A stretch of 64,000 nucleotides of DNA from Planctomycetota bacterium (GTDB taxonomy: Bacteria; Planctomycetota; JAJSAM01; JAJVHW01): assembly GCA_021776825.1 (NCBI GenBank), contig JAJFFG010000092.1, positions 1 through 64,000 on the forward strand, in the 5' to 3' direction. The notes beneath the pieces were generated by a model, which did no database searches, was not told where the DNA came from, and saw nothing but the letters and a program-made list of their open reading frames with translations. A program made the translations under genes and the position numbers. Positions 1 through 8,067 of the stretch are shown here, one piece after another; the stretch's first letter is position 1; every line of letters begins with the position of its first letter.

Positions 1-190
1 CGATCTCCGCGTTGCGCCTCCTCCGAGACGGAACGGCGTCGCAGTTGTCGGCGCGCCTTGATCTCTACGGTCTGTCCTCGCTCAGGACGGGCCTCTCTGA
101 GCGTGCCGTGGCTTCCGCACCCAGGCGGATCCTGAACTCCCGGACGACGGTCGTCACGGAGTGCGCGAGCCTCACGAATAGGCCGGGCTA
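1..190 (+). mobile_element. Repeat family A, copy A1 (left end outside window)
   Basis: This stretch aligns base for base with two other copies at 43712-43950 and 27585-27844 (reverse). It ends in the terminal inverted-repeat sequence CACGAATAGGCCGGGC followed by TA at 189-190. That TA lies inside the stop codon of the BY-kinase-like gene on the minus strand. The internal blocks GATCTC..GCGTTGCGCCTCCTCCGAGAC and CGCCTTGATCTC and the small hairpin GTCCT-CGCTC-AGGAC are shared by all three copies. An open frame of about 63 codons runs through it and ends in the same CTAG. No transposase is encoded, so it is best read as a non-autonomous (MITE-like) element; the left end lies before base 1. Confidence 0.75.
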
Positions 191-2182
191 GCCGCGAACG
201 TCGGTAACGACGATCCCGAGGACCGGGACACCGATAGCGGCGAAGCGTTCGAGTGCCTCGCCGAGATCGCGCGTCGTCGTTCGACCCGATCGAACGACCA
301 TCAGGACGCTGTCGACATGACGGGCGATGGCGGCAGCGTGGCTGGTCGTGCACGCGGCGGCGGCGTCGACGATTGTCCAGCCCCGTTCCCGCTCACCGAG
401 GATTGCTGTCGCACGGTCCGCTACCAGTCCGTCGGCAGGCCGAGCGGACGCGGCTCCGGCCGTGAGAACTGCGAGGCCCTCCGGCCAGCCCTCCGGTGAC
501 GGGGCGTGCGCGGGATCCTCGGACTCACACGCTTCGGCCAGCCCCGGACTGCGGTCGAGTCCGAAGATGTCGTGAAGCCTCGGCGCGCGCAGGTCCGCAT
601 CCACCAGTCGGACGTCTGCGCCATCGGCCGCGAGCGCTGCGGCGAGGTGGACGGCGGTCGACGTCCGACCGTCGCCGTCGCGCGGGCTCGTCACGAGGAG
701 CCGTCGACCGGTCCCCTGGCTTGCCATGGCGTGCTCGATGGATAGACGCAGGAAGCGCACGGACTCCGCCGCAGCCGACTCCGGTCGGTCGACCACTAGC
801 CGGTCGCGACGTCGGCGACGGCCGCGCACGTGTGGAACGCTGCCGAGAACCGGGAGCGCGGTCTCGCGCTCCGCGTCCGCCCGTGTTCGTAGCACGTCGC
901 TCCAGCGGTCGCACGCGAGGGCGGCCAGCGCGGCGAGGATCGCGGCGAGGACCGCGGCCACGCCGATGTTGCCTTGGCGATCGCCTCCATGCGGGATCGC
1001 CTCCTCTCGTGCCCGCTCCCAGATCACGACCGGCGTCAGGCCAAACCCAAGCGCCCCCTGGAGCTTCTCTCGCTGAGCGACGAGCTCGCCGACGTCGCTC
1101 CGACGGCCCGCACGCCGTTCCTCCATGTTGGCGAGCTCGACCTCGAGGTCGGCAACCTTGCGGAGCTCGTCTCGCTTCGCGTCGCGCAGTTCCACGAGCC
1201 GCCGCGACTCTTCGTTGGCGTCACGCGCTGCGTCCTCGACGCGCGCGACGATGAGCGGCACGAGCGCGCTTCGCCGGCGCTCCAAGAACGCGAGCTGGTC
1301 GTCGACGACTTGGACGTCGGGACGTGTCTCTCGGAACTCTCGCAGGAGGGCGATTCGCTCCTGCGCAAGCCGCGCAATGAGCTCGGTCACCGCACTGTAT
1401 CCGGCGTCGGACACGACCTCTGGCGAGTCGTGAGGTGCCTCGGCGGTCGAGATCTGATCGGCGGCGCGCTGGAAGCGAACCGCGGAGATGTCCGATTCGA
1501 CGCAACGCACCTCGAGGCGCCCGACGACCAGCTCGAGCTTCTCGCGCTCGCTTGCCGGGTCCGCGATCGCGTTGGTCTCGCGCCACGCAGCCAGCTCCGC
1601 ATCGACGGCGGCGAGCGCCTCTCGGGCGGCGTCCTCGCGGCGCTCGAGTTCGCCCGCGATCCGTCCATGGCGTTGTTCCGCATGAGACTGGATCACGTCT
1701 GCGTACTTGTCGGCGATCGCGTTCGCCGCCTCTGCGTTGCCGTGCGCGATCGGACTCTCCACCCAGATCCGGACGAGCAAGGTGCCTCGGATCGACTCGA
1801 CGTGGACCGCCTCCACGAAGCGCGCGTAGGGCAGCCGGTCCGCGAGCCCAGCGATCTCAGAGTGCACCGCGTGGAGCACACGCCGCGAGCGGATCAGCTC
1901 GACCTGGGTGTTCAGTGCGACGGAAGTGACGGACTGCCGATGGAAGACGTCGCTGATGGTCGCGATGCGCGCACCGTCTGAGACGATCTCCAGGTGAACG
2001 GGGGTGGAGCGGTAGACCGGGGCTCGCTCGAAGCCTCGCGCCCAGGCTGCACCCAGGACGAGCGCCGCCGTGACCACCACCACGAGTCGGCGTCGCCAGA
2101 GCATCGCCAACCACTCTCGCGGATGGACTGGAAGCGGTGTGCGGGGGGGCGCGCCGACCTCGATCGCCTCGAGCACGGACAT
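188..2182 (-). CDS. Wzz/BY-kinase-like exopolysaccharide chain-length protein, kinase motif altered
   Basis: This inner-membrane protein of the Wzc/CpsD type should set polymer length or drive export of an exopolysaccharide. The 664 residues read as follows: a first membrane helix near 33-50, a long periplasmic coiled-coil region (about 130-390), a second helix near 405-427, then a cytoplasmic P-loop ATPase domain. The Walker A block (about 494-505) reads SPRDGDGRTST, with Arg where BY-kinases have Lys. The A' block VRLVDADLRAPR is normal. The Walker B block reads IVDAAAA instead of the usual IDxPP, and no C-terminal tyrosine cluster is present. Kinase activity is therefore doubtful; a structural role is an inference. 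Its start overlaps the stop of the upstream export gene (ATGA), so they form one operon. Its stop codon lies on the end of repeat A1. Confidence 0.85.
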   Translation of the reverse strand: MSVLEAIEVGAPPRTPLPVHPREWLAMLWRRRLVVVVTAALVLGAAWARGFERAPVYRSTPVHLEIVSDGARIATISDVFHRQSVTSVALNTQVELIRSRRVLHAVHSEIAGLADRLPYARFVEAVHVESIRGTLLVRIWVESPIAHGNAEAANAIADKYADVIQSHAEQRHGRIAGELERREDAAREALAAVDAELAAWRETNAIADPASEREKLELVVGRLEVRCVESDISAVRFQRAADQISTAEAPHDSPEVVSDAGYSAVTELIARLAQERIALLREFRETRPDVQVVDDQLAFLERRRSALVPLIVARVEDAARDANEESRRLVELRDAKRDELRKVADLEVELANMEERRAGRRSDVGELVAQREKLQGALGFGLTPVVIWERAREEAIPHGGDRQGNIGVAAVLAAILAALAALACDRWSDVLRTRADAERETALPVLGSVPHVRGRRRRRDRLVVDRPESAAAESVRFLRLSIEHAMASQGTGRRLLVTSPRDGDGRTSTAVHLAAALAADGADVRLVDADLRAPRLHDIFGLDRSPGLAEACESEDPAHAPSPEGWPEGLAVLTAGAASARPADGLVADRATAILGERERGWTIVDAAAACTTSHAAAIARHVDSVLMVVRSGRTTTRDLGEALERFAAIGVPVLGIVVTDVRG

Positions 2183-3072
2183 CAGAACATCCGTTCGGTG
2201 ACGTAGAGGACGTCTCCCGGCTCGATCTGCGGCTCGGGCGCCTTGCCGTCCAACACCGCGTCGACGTCGATTCGGCGCGCTTCGCGTGCACCCGTTCCGG
2301 CGCGGATCCAGAGCACCTCGTCGCGATCGGCGAGTCGCGTGAATCCGCGTGCTCGGGCCAGTACGAGCAGGATGCCGCGCGATTCGCCGGCTCGAAGCGG
2401 GATCGTCCCAGGGCTGTTGACCTGTCCGAGGACGGCGACCTCGGGGGCGCGCGCGATCACGATGACGTCTCCGTCGTGAAGCGTCGTGTCAGCGCTCTCG
2501 GCGGCGCGCTCCAGTCCTGAGAGATCGAACGTCCTCGTCTCGGCGCCGCCCTCCGATCCGCCCAGGATCTGCACCGAGGCCGTGTCGGCCTCGGCCGAGA
2601 ACCCACCCGCCAACGCGATGAGCTGGATCAGCGTCAACGGCTTGTCGCTCGGGAGGTCGTGTCGGCCGGAGCGCGTCACGTGGCCGAGGACGAACACGGA
2701 ACCGTTCGGCGGCGCGGTGCGGAATACCGAGACGCGGACATCGCGCAGCGAGAACTGCTGGGCGAGCGCCGACGAGATGGCGCGCTCCAGGGCCTCGGCG
2801 GTGCGGCCGGCGGCCTCGAGGCGGCCGAGGAACGGGTACTCGATGCTGCCGTCCTCGGAGATGCGGACACTCCGTGACAGCTCGGGATGCTGGAGAACGG
2901 AGACGTCGACGGTCTCTCCGGCTCGCAGCGCGACACCGTCGCGTGGAAGCGGCCGAGCGACCTCCGCCGCGTCCGCTGTCGGTGGGGCAGGTTCGAGCGA
3001 CAGCGCCAGGGCACCCCCCGTGATCGCGACGATCGCGGCGACGAGTCGAATCCGAGGACGTGCGGTGATCAC
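2182..3072 (-). CDS. Polysaccharide export protein with SLBB domains (Wza-like)
   Basis: This is an outer-membrane/periplasmic export protein partnering the chain-length protein encoded next. Its 296 residues start with a signal-like hydrophobic segment (residues 8-27). A Poly_export domain follows (about 45-120, with GETVDVSVLQHPELSRSVRISEDG). There are two SLBB repeats, about 125-205 (VFVLGHVTRSGRHDLP) and 213-285 (VAVLGQVNSPGTIPL). No lipobox cysteine is seen, so the lipoprotein anchor usual in Wza is absent or the start is different. It is the first gene of the visible minus-strand operon and overlaps the next gene by 4 bp. Transcription must start in the 187-bp gap shared with the divergent M50 gene. 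Confidence 0.88.
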   Translation of the reverse strand: MITARPRIRLVAAIVAITGGALALSLEPAPPTADAAEVARPLPRDGVALRAGETVDVSVLQHPELSRSVRISEDGSIEYPFLGRLEAAGRTAEALERAISSALAQQFSLRDVRVSVFRTAPPNGSVFVLGHVTRSGRHDLPSDKPLTLIQLIALAGGFSAEADTASVQILGGSEGGAETRTFDLSGLERAAESADTTLHDGDVIVIARAPEVAVLGQVNSPGTIPLRAGESRGILLVLARARGFTRLADRDEVLWIRAGTGAREARRIDVDAVLDGKAPEPQIEPGDVLYVTERMF

Positions 3073-3259
3073 GATGAAGTCTCTCCCCGGGTCTATGGCC
3101 GGGATCCGCGTCTGCTTTCGATCGGATGCGGCAGGGCGATCGCTTCACGATCACGACGTGGGACGATCGTTCCCCCGGGCGTGCCTCACCGGCGGTCGGA
3201 CGCGCCGGTACGATGCGACGCGAACCGTGCAAGACCCGAACCCGACTCCGAGCCCGCTC

Positions 3260-4246
3260 ATGCGGCTGCTGCACACCACGTGGCCGCTGTTCACGGCGTT
3301 CCGTGTACGCGTGCGAATCTCGTGGACGATCGCGATCTGGCCGCTGTTCTTCCTCTTCGGGTTCACCAGCTGGCTGCCGTTCGAAGAGGCGCTGTTCTGG
3401 AGCGTGATCCTCACGGTGTTGATGTTCACAACGGTGTGGACCCATGAGATGGGCCACATTCTCGCAGGGCGCCGCTGCGGCATCGACACGGAACTCATGA
3501 CGCTGCGAGGTCTCGGTGGCCTCGCGCATCTCGATTCCGAAGCGCAGAACCCGCGCGACGAGATCTTCGTCGCTCTCGCCGGTCCTGCGGTGCACCTCGT
3601 GTGGATGGCGGTGCTCTACCCGGTTGTCTGGCTCTGGCCGGAGTCGTCGGAGATGTGGATGACCCAAGCGGTCGTCACGTGGTTCGCGCACATTCAGCTC
3701 GCCCTCATGATCTTCAACCTGCTGCCCGTCTACCCGCTCGACGGCGGACGCGTGCTGCGCGGGGCGCTGACGTTCCGCATGCACGTCAACAAGTCGTCGC
3801 GCCACACGGCACAAGTCGGCTTCGTCGGCAACGGCCTGCTGATCGCCGTCGGTCTAGTGGGTTGGCTCTGGCCCGGCGTGGGGGTTCTGGACAGCGGCTC
3901 GATCCTCACGATCTGGATCGGCGTTGCGGGCATTCAGGCGTGCCGCACTCTGCTGTGGCAGTCCAAGCACGGTGAGATCTACGCGGCGCACGATCCGTTC
4001 GCGCGAGCGATGCTCCAATCGAAAGAGGTCGGCCTGAGGGCTGACGACGAGGAACGCAAGGAGCGCGAGAAGCGGCGCTCGGTGCGCGAGAAGGCGGAAG
4101 CGAAGCGAGACGTGCTGCAGTCGACCGTCGACAGTCTTCTCGATCGCATCAATGAGGTGGGGGGCATGGACAACCTCTCCCGCGCGGAGCGCAAGGAGCT
4201 CGAGCGAGCGAGCAAGGCACTCGCCGAGCACGACGCCACGGCCTGA
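3260..4246 (+). CDS. Site-2 protease family (M50) membrane metalloprotease
   Basis: A 328-residue multi-pass membrane protein with both zinc motifs of the M50 family: HEMGH at about 62-66 and NLLPVYPLDGG at about 151-163. Residues 1-260 are mostly hydrophobic helices. The last 65 residues are highly charged (EERKEREKRRSVREKAEAKR) and probably form a cytoplasmic helix or coiled coil. Enzymes of this family cut transmembrane helices, for example of anti-sigma factors. An ECF/anti-sigma pair lies 3 kb downstream, but a link is only inference. The chosen ATG starts the recognisable N-terminal helix; the reading frame is open for another 258 codons upstream with no homology-like content. Confidence 0.88.
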   Translation: MRLLHTTWPLFTAFRVRVRISWTIAIWPLFFLFGFTSWLPFEEALFWSVILTVLMFTTVWTHEMGHILAGRRCGIDTELMTLRGLGGLAHLDSEAQNPRDEIFVALAGPAVHLVWMAVLYPVVWLWPESSEMWMTQAVVTWFAHIQLALMIFNLLPVYPLDGGRVLRGALTFRMHVNKSSRHTAQVGFVGNGLLIAVGLVGWLWPGVGVLDSGSILTIWIGVAGIQACRTLLWQSKHGEIYAAHDPFARAMLQSKEVGLRADDEERKEREKRRSVREKAEAKRDVLQSTVDSLLDRINEVGGMDNLSRAERKELERASKALAEHDATA

Positions 4247-4273
4247 CCGCGTCCGAGCCGGCCCCGAGCGCTC

Positions 4274-4341
4274 CGACTGGCGGAGCCAGCCGATCTACGG
4301 AGCTGGCCGATCCACGGAGTTGGCCGAATCGCGCCGAGCTG
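4274..4341. repeat. 17-bp tandem repeat, about four units
   Basis: Units at 4274-4290, 4291-4307 and 4308-4324 (cgatctacggagctggc type) are clear; a fourth at 4325-4341 is decayed. They fill the gap between the M50 gene and the VIT-vWA gene. Several units contain the near-palindrome GGAGCCAGCC/GGAGCTGGCC. No function is assigned; it may be slippage debris. Confidence 0.7.
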
Positions 4342-4395
4342 CACCGAACCGTTCTGCGCGATCTCCGTTGACCGAAGGGCGTCACGGAGGTCGAT

Positions 4396-7008
4396 ATGCA
4401 GAAGCGCACCTGGCTCTGTCTGGTCCTGTCTCTCGCCGCCCACGCCGTGCTCGTCTCGTCGTCGTCGCAGACGGTCTGGGAGCGCGATGTCTGGCCGCGG
4501 ACGTTCCTCGGGAACGTCGAGCTCGGTGCGGAGGACCACCTGCTCGTGCTCGTGGAGAACGAGGTCCCGCTCGATGAGCGCGACGTCCTGGCGGACGAGC
4601 AGGCGGAGTACGCCGACGCGGAGTGCTTCGAGGCCGTCACCGATGAGATGTGCGACGCCGATGTGATCGGTCTTGGCGATCCGCGGTTCGCCTCCACCGC
4701 CCCGTTCGAGGGGCCAGCGACGAACGGTGTGATCGGCATCGGTGGCGGCGCAGGTGGAGCTTGGGGGGGGCGACGCGGCGGTCGGCGGAACCTGAGAGCC
4801 GGCGGCGGAGGCCGCAAGTCCGCGTGGGATGCCGTGGCCTGGCCGAAGGAGCAGCTGCGTCTCGTCGGACGTCGCGATGGCGAGGAGATCGGTGCCTTCC
4901 CGCTGACACACACCGACGTCGAGGCCGACGTCTCCGGCTGGATCGCCTCGTCGCGTCTGACGCAGACGTACGCGAACCCCTTCGACCATGTGGTCGAGGC
5001 CGTCTACGTCTTCCCGCTGCCCAGCAACGCCGCCGTCAACGAGTTCGTGATGGAGATCGAGGGACGACGCGTCGTCGGCGTCGTGAAGCCGCGCGAGGAG
5101 GCCGAGCGCATCTACGCCGAGGCGCGGCGCCGCGGTCGGACCGCCAGCTTGATGACGCAGGAGCGCCCGAACGCATTCACGCAGTCGGTGGCGAACATCG
5201 CACCGGGCGAGGCGATCGACGTGTCGGTGACCTACTTCCACGCGTTGCGTTACGAGTCGGGCTCGTACGAGTACGTGTTCCCGATGACGGTCGGTCCGCG
5301 CTACATGCCCGGCGCCGTGCGTCCGTCGACGGGCCGTGCGAGCGATGCCGGCGGAGTGGTCGGTGGTGGTGGGGCGCATCCCGACACGACCGCGGTTCCG
5401 GATGCGTCGCGCATCTCCCCGCCCGTCCTCCCCGAGGGCGTGCGCTCGGGACGCGACGTCGCCGTCTCGGTCACGATCGACGCCGGCATCGCCATCGGTG
5501 CGATCTCGTCGCCGACACACGAACTCGTGGTCGAACACGACGGCGGTGCGTGGGCGACCGTCGCTCTGGCCGACCGCGACACACATCCGAACAAGGACCT
5601 CGTGATCCGCTGGACCATCGCCGCCGACGAGATTCTCCCCGGCTTCATCGCGCATCGCGGCGAGGAGCACGGCGGCTTCTTCTCCGCGTTCCTCGTGCCG
5701 ATGCTCGATCCCTCGGACGCCGACGTCGGGGCGCGCGAGGTCACGTTCGTGCTCGACACGTCGGGCTCGATGGAGGGGATCCCGCTGGACACGTCGAAGG
5801 CGCTCGTCCGCACAGCGCTCCGCGATCTGCGCCCCTACGATCGCTTCAACGTGATCCAGTTCGCGGGTTCGACGGGCTCGCTCTCCGACGCGCCGATCGA
5901 CGCGACGCCGGAGAACGTGCAGCGCGGGCTCAGCTATGTCCGCAACCTGGCTGGCGGCGGCGGGACCGAGATGCTGAAGGGCCTCCAGGCCTGGCTCGAC
6001 CAGCCGGGCGACGAGCGGTACCTGCGCACGGTCGTGTTCCTGACCGATGGCTTCATCGGCGACGAGGAGAGGATCTTCGCGACGATCCGCGACCAGGGCC
6101 AAGACGCGCGCTGGTTCTCGTTCGGCATCGGTTCGTCGGTGAACCGCTACCTCGTCGAGGGCATCGCCGAGCACGGTCGCGGTGCGTGCGAGGTCGTGAT
6201 TCCGAAGGAGCCCGAGGCCGCGCTCCAGGCGGCCGCGCGCCTCCGCGAGCGGTTCGACGCGCCGCTCCTGCTGAACGTCACCGTCGACACGAACGGCCTG
6301 CCGATCGAGGACATCTACCCGAAGCGGGTGCCGGACCTGTTCGCGGGTCAGCCTGTCCGCGTGATCGGTCGCTACACGGCTCCGGCTGAGGGCGAGTTGC
6401 TGTTCCGCGGGACGGTTGCTGGTCGGTCCGTGTCGATCCCGGTGCGCGTCGTGCTCCCCGAGGAGCAGACGGAGCATGCCTCCCTCGCAGCGATGTGGGC
6501 GCGGACCCGCGTCCACGAGATCGAGAGCGACCTCCACGGGACCGAGGGCGACGACCGCGATGCGCACCTGGCGCAGATCGAGCAGCTCGGCGTCGAGTTC
6601 GACCTCGTCACTCGCCGAACGGCGTTCATCGCGGTCGACGACGGGAGGTTCGTCGGCGACGGCTTCCCGATCCGCGTGCTCCAGCCGTCGGAGATCCCCG
6701 ACGGCGTGCGCTACTGGGGTGCGGTCGGCGCGCCTCCCGGCACTCTGGGACTTCACGTCGCCGGGTGGGGACTGACGCTGGCCGAGTCGAAGGATGGTGA
6801 ACTCATGGTGGCGCGCGTGCAGCGCCGCGGCCTGGCCGCGCGCGCCGGACTCTCTCGAGGTTTCGTCGTCGAGACGGTCGCGGGGCATCGGGTCCACAAC
6901 GCGCAGCACTTCCGCGCGCTGGTACGGCAGACGACGACCGACGACGTCGCGATCGGCTACCGCAACGGCGCCGGCGAGGCCGTCCGGACGACCACCCTGG
7001 GGCGTTGA
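4396..7008 (+). CDS. Secreted VIT-vWA protein with C-terminal PDZ domain
   Basis: An 870-residue exported protein. A hydrophobic N-terminus (about 6-22) looks like a signal peptide. A glycine-rich stretch follows (about 115-135, GIGGGAGGAWGGRRGGRRN). Then come a VIT domain (about 174-300, containing PREEAERIYAEARRRG), a von Willebrand A domain (about 447-620) with a complete MIDAS start DTSGS near 452 and later TDG, and a C-terminal PDZ-like domain (about 773-868, LGLHVAGWGLTLAES..GLAARAGLSRGFVVETVAG). VIT-vWA proteins are usually adhesive or sortase-target-like surface proteins; the PDZ tail is less usual and suggests binding to C-terminal tails. A GGAGG ribosome site sits 5 bp before the ATG. 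No LPxTG or PEP-CTERM anchor is visible. Confidence 0.85.
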   Translation: MQKRTWLCLVLSLAAHAVLVSSSSQTVWERDVWPRTFLGNVELGAEDHLLVLVENEVPLDERDVLADEQAEYADAECFEAVTDEMCDADVIGLGDPRFASTAPFEGPATNGVIGIGGGAGGAWGGRRGGRRNLRAGGGGRKSAWDAVAWPKEQLRLVGRRDGEEIGAFPLTHTDVEADVSGWIASSRLTQTYANPFDHVVEAVYVFPLPSNAAVNEFVMEIEGRRVVGVVKPREEAERIYAEARRRGRTASLMTQERPNAFTQSVANIAPGEAIDVSVTYFHALRYESGSYEYVFPMTVGPRYMPGAVRPSTGRASDAGGVVGGGGAHPDTTAVPDASRISPPVLPEGVRSGRDVAVSVTIDAGIAIGAISSPTHELVVEHDGGAWATVALADRDTHPNKDLVIRWTIAADEILPGFIAHRGEEHGGFFSAFLVPMLDPSDADVGAREVTFVLDTSGSMEGIPLDTSKALVRTALRDLRPYDRFNVIQFAGSTGSLSDAPIDATPENVQRGLSYVRNLAGGGGTEMLKGLQAWLDQPGDERYLRTVVFLTDGFIGDEERIFATIRDQGQDARWFSFGIGSSVNRYLVEGIAEHGRGACEVVIPKEPEAALQAAARLRERFDAPLLLNVTVDTNGLPIEDIYPKRVPDLFAGQPVRVIGRYTAPAEGELLFRGTVAGRSVSIPVRVVLPEEQTEHASLAAMWARTRVHEIESDLHGTEGDDRDAHLAQIEQLGVEFDLVTRRTAFIAVDDGRFVGDGFPIRVLQPSEIPDGVRYWGAVGAPPGTLGLHVAGWGLTLAESKDGELMVARVQRRGLAARAGLSRGFVVETVAGHRVHNAQHFRALVRQTTTDDVAIGYRNGAGEAVRTTTLGR

Positions 7009-7073
7009 CCCGCCATCGGTGGAACTGAGCGTGGGCTCACAACCGAACGGTGACGTGCCGGTATGCTGCGGCG

Positions 7074-7364
7074 ATGACTCGATTCCTGCCGCTGCTCCTT
7101 GCGCTTGTCCTCACCGGTTGCTCGCAAGACGTCCCCGACACGCTCGACATTGTCCCCGGAGGTGAGGACCGTCTGGAGGCGCTGCTCGAGTCGGTGATCG
7201 AGGGCGCCGACTGGGAGAACCAGGAGGGTGGCGGCGGCGGGAGCAGCGACTTCGTCGAGTACTCCTACGTGTTCCAGAAGCTGCGCTGCTCGATGCGGTT
7301 TGTGGTGGTCCACGAGTTCGACGCCCGCGCCATGGCGCACGTCACCGTCCACGCGCGCCGCTGA
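7074..7364 (+). CDS. Small predicted lipoprotein
   Basis: A 96-residue protein whose start MTRFLPLLLALVLTGC is a typical signal peptide with lipobox LTGC, so the mature protein should be lipid-anchored at Cys16. An in-frame ATG exists 8 codons upstream, but it would put charged residues before the signal peptide. The mature part has a Gly-rich loop (GGGGGSS) and a C-terminal beta-like half with two cysteines nearby. I recognise no family. It lies between the VIT-vWA gene and the ECF sigma operon on the same strand. Confidence 0.65.
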   Translation: MTRFLPLLLALVLTGCSQDVPDTLDIVPGGEDRLEALLESVIEGADWENQEGGGGGSSDFVEYSYVFQKLRCSMRFVVVHEFDARAMAHVTVHARR

Positions 7365-7485
7365 TCGCGGCGATCTCGATTCCACCGCGCGACGAATCTC
7401 TCCCGTTCGTCTCTAAGAAGGTGCGGGCCCGTTCGTCGTGGGGGTGAACGGGCCGCCGCAAGGGTGGCCGGGGACCCGAGGCAGA

Positions 7486-8067
7486 ATGGCCGAAGAGGGT
7501 GTGCACGACAGCAACCAGGACTCGAACGAGGCCTGGATCGCCGGGGCGCTCGACACGTTCGAGGGTCCGCTGCTCGCCTATGCCAATCGTCTGCTCGGGG
7601 ACTCGGACCGCGCTCGCGACGCCGTGCAGGACGTCTTCCTGAGGCTCTGCCGTCAGGACCGCACGGCGATCGACGGGCATCTGCGTCGGTGGCTCTTCAC
7701 CGTGTGCCGCAATCGCGCACTGGACGAGCTGAGGAGACGCAAGCACGTGAAGACCACCGAACTGACCGAGGTGAACGGACGCGCCGTCCCGGGGCCGACC
7801 CCGGCGCAGGTCGTCGAGCACGAGGAGGCCGTTTCGGCGGCCGTCGACGCGCTCGCACGACTGCCCGAGAAGGAACGCGAGGTGATCCACCTGAAGTTCC
7901 GCGAGGGACTCAGCTACCGCCAGATCAGCGCGGTGACGGGCCTCAGCCTGTCGTACGTCGGCGTCTTGATCCACACGGGCCTGCGCAAGTTGCGCCACGA
8001 CCTCGCCCCGGCGCTCGGCGCCGACATCTCTCCCGGCACCGTTGGACTGAAGGGAGCCTCTCGATGA
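7486..8067 (+). CDS. ECF-type RNA polymerase sigma factor
   Basis: A 193-residue sigma-70 family protein with only regions 2 and 4. Region 2 includes LLAYANRLLGDSDRARDAVQDVFLRL and RRWLFTVCRNRALDELRRR. Region 4 (about 126-172) has LPEKEREVIHLKFREGLSYRQISAVTGLSLSYVGVLIHTGLRKLR. The start chosen, MAEEGVHDSN, has a GAGGCAG just upstream; an in-frame GTG 16 codons earlier is possible. The stop overlaps the ATG of the next gene (ATGA), which encodes a membrane-anchored anti-sigma domain, so the two form a sigma/anti-sigma pair. Confidence 0.92.
   Translation: MAEEGVHDSNQDSNEAWIAGALDTFEGPLLAYANRLLGDSDRARDAVQDVFLRLCRQDRTAIDGHLRRWLFTVCRNRALDELRRRKHVKTTELTEVNGRAVPGPTPAQVVEHEEAVSAAVDALARLPEKEREVIHLKFREGLSYRQISAVTGLSLSYVGVLIHTGLRKLRHDLAPALGADISPGTVGLKGASR

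Noticed and set aside
3979-6909. 976-codon open frame on the minus strand
   Set aside because: Antisense to the VIT-vWA gene; composition is His/Arg/Asp-rich as expected for a GC-rich shadow frame and no domain is seen.
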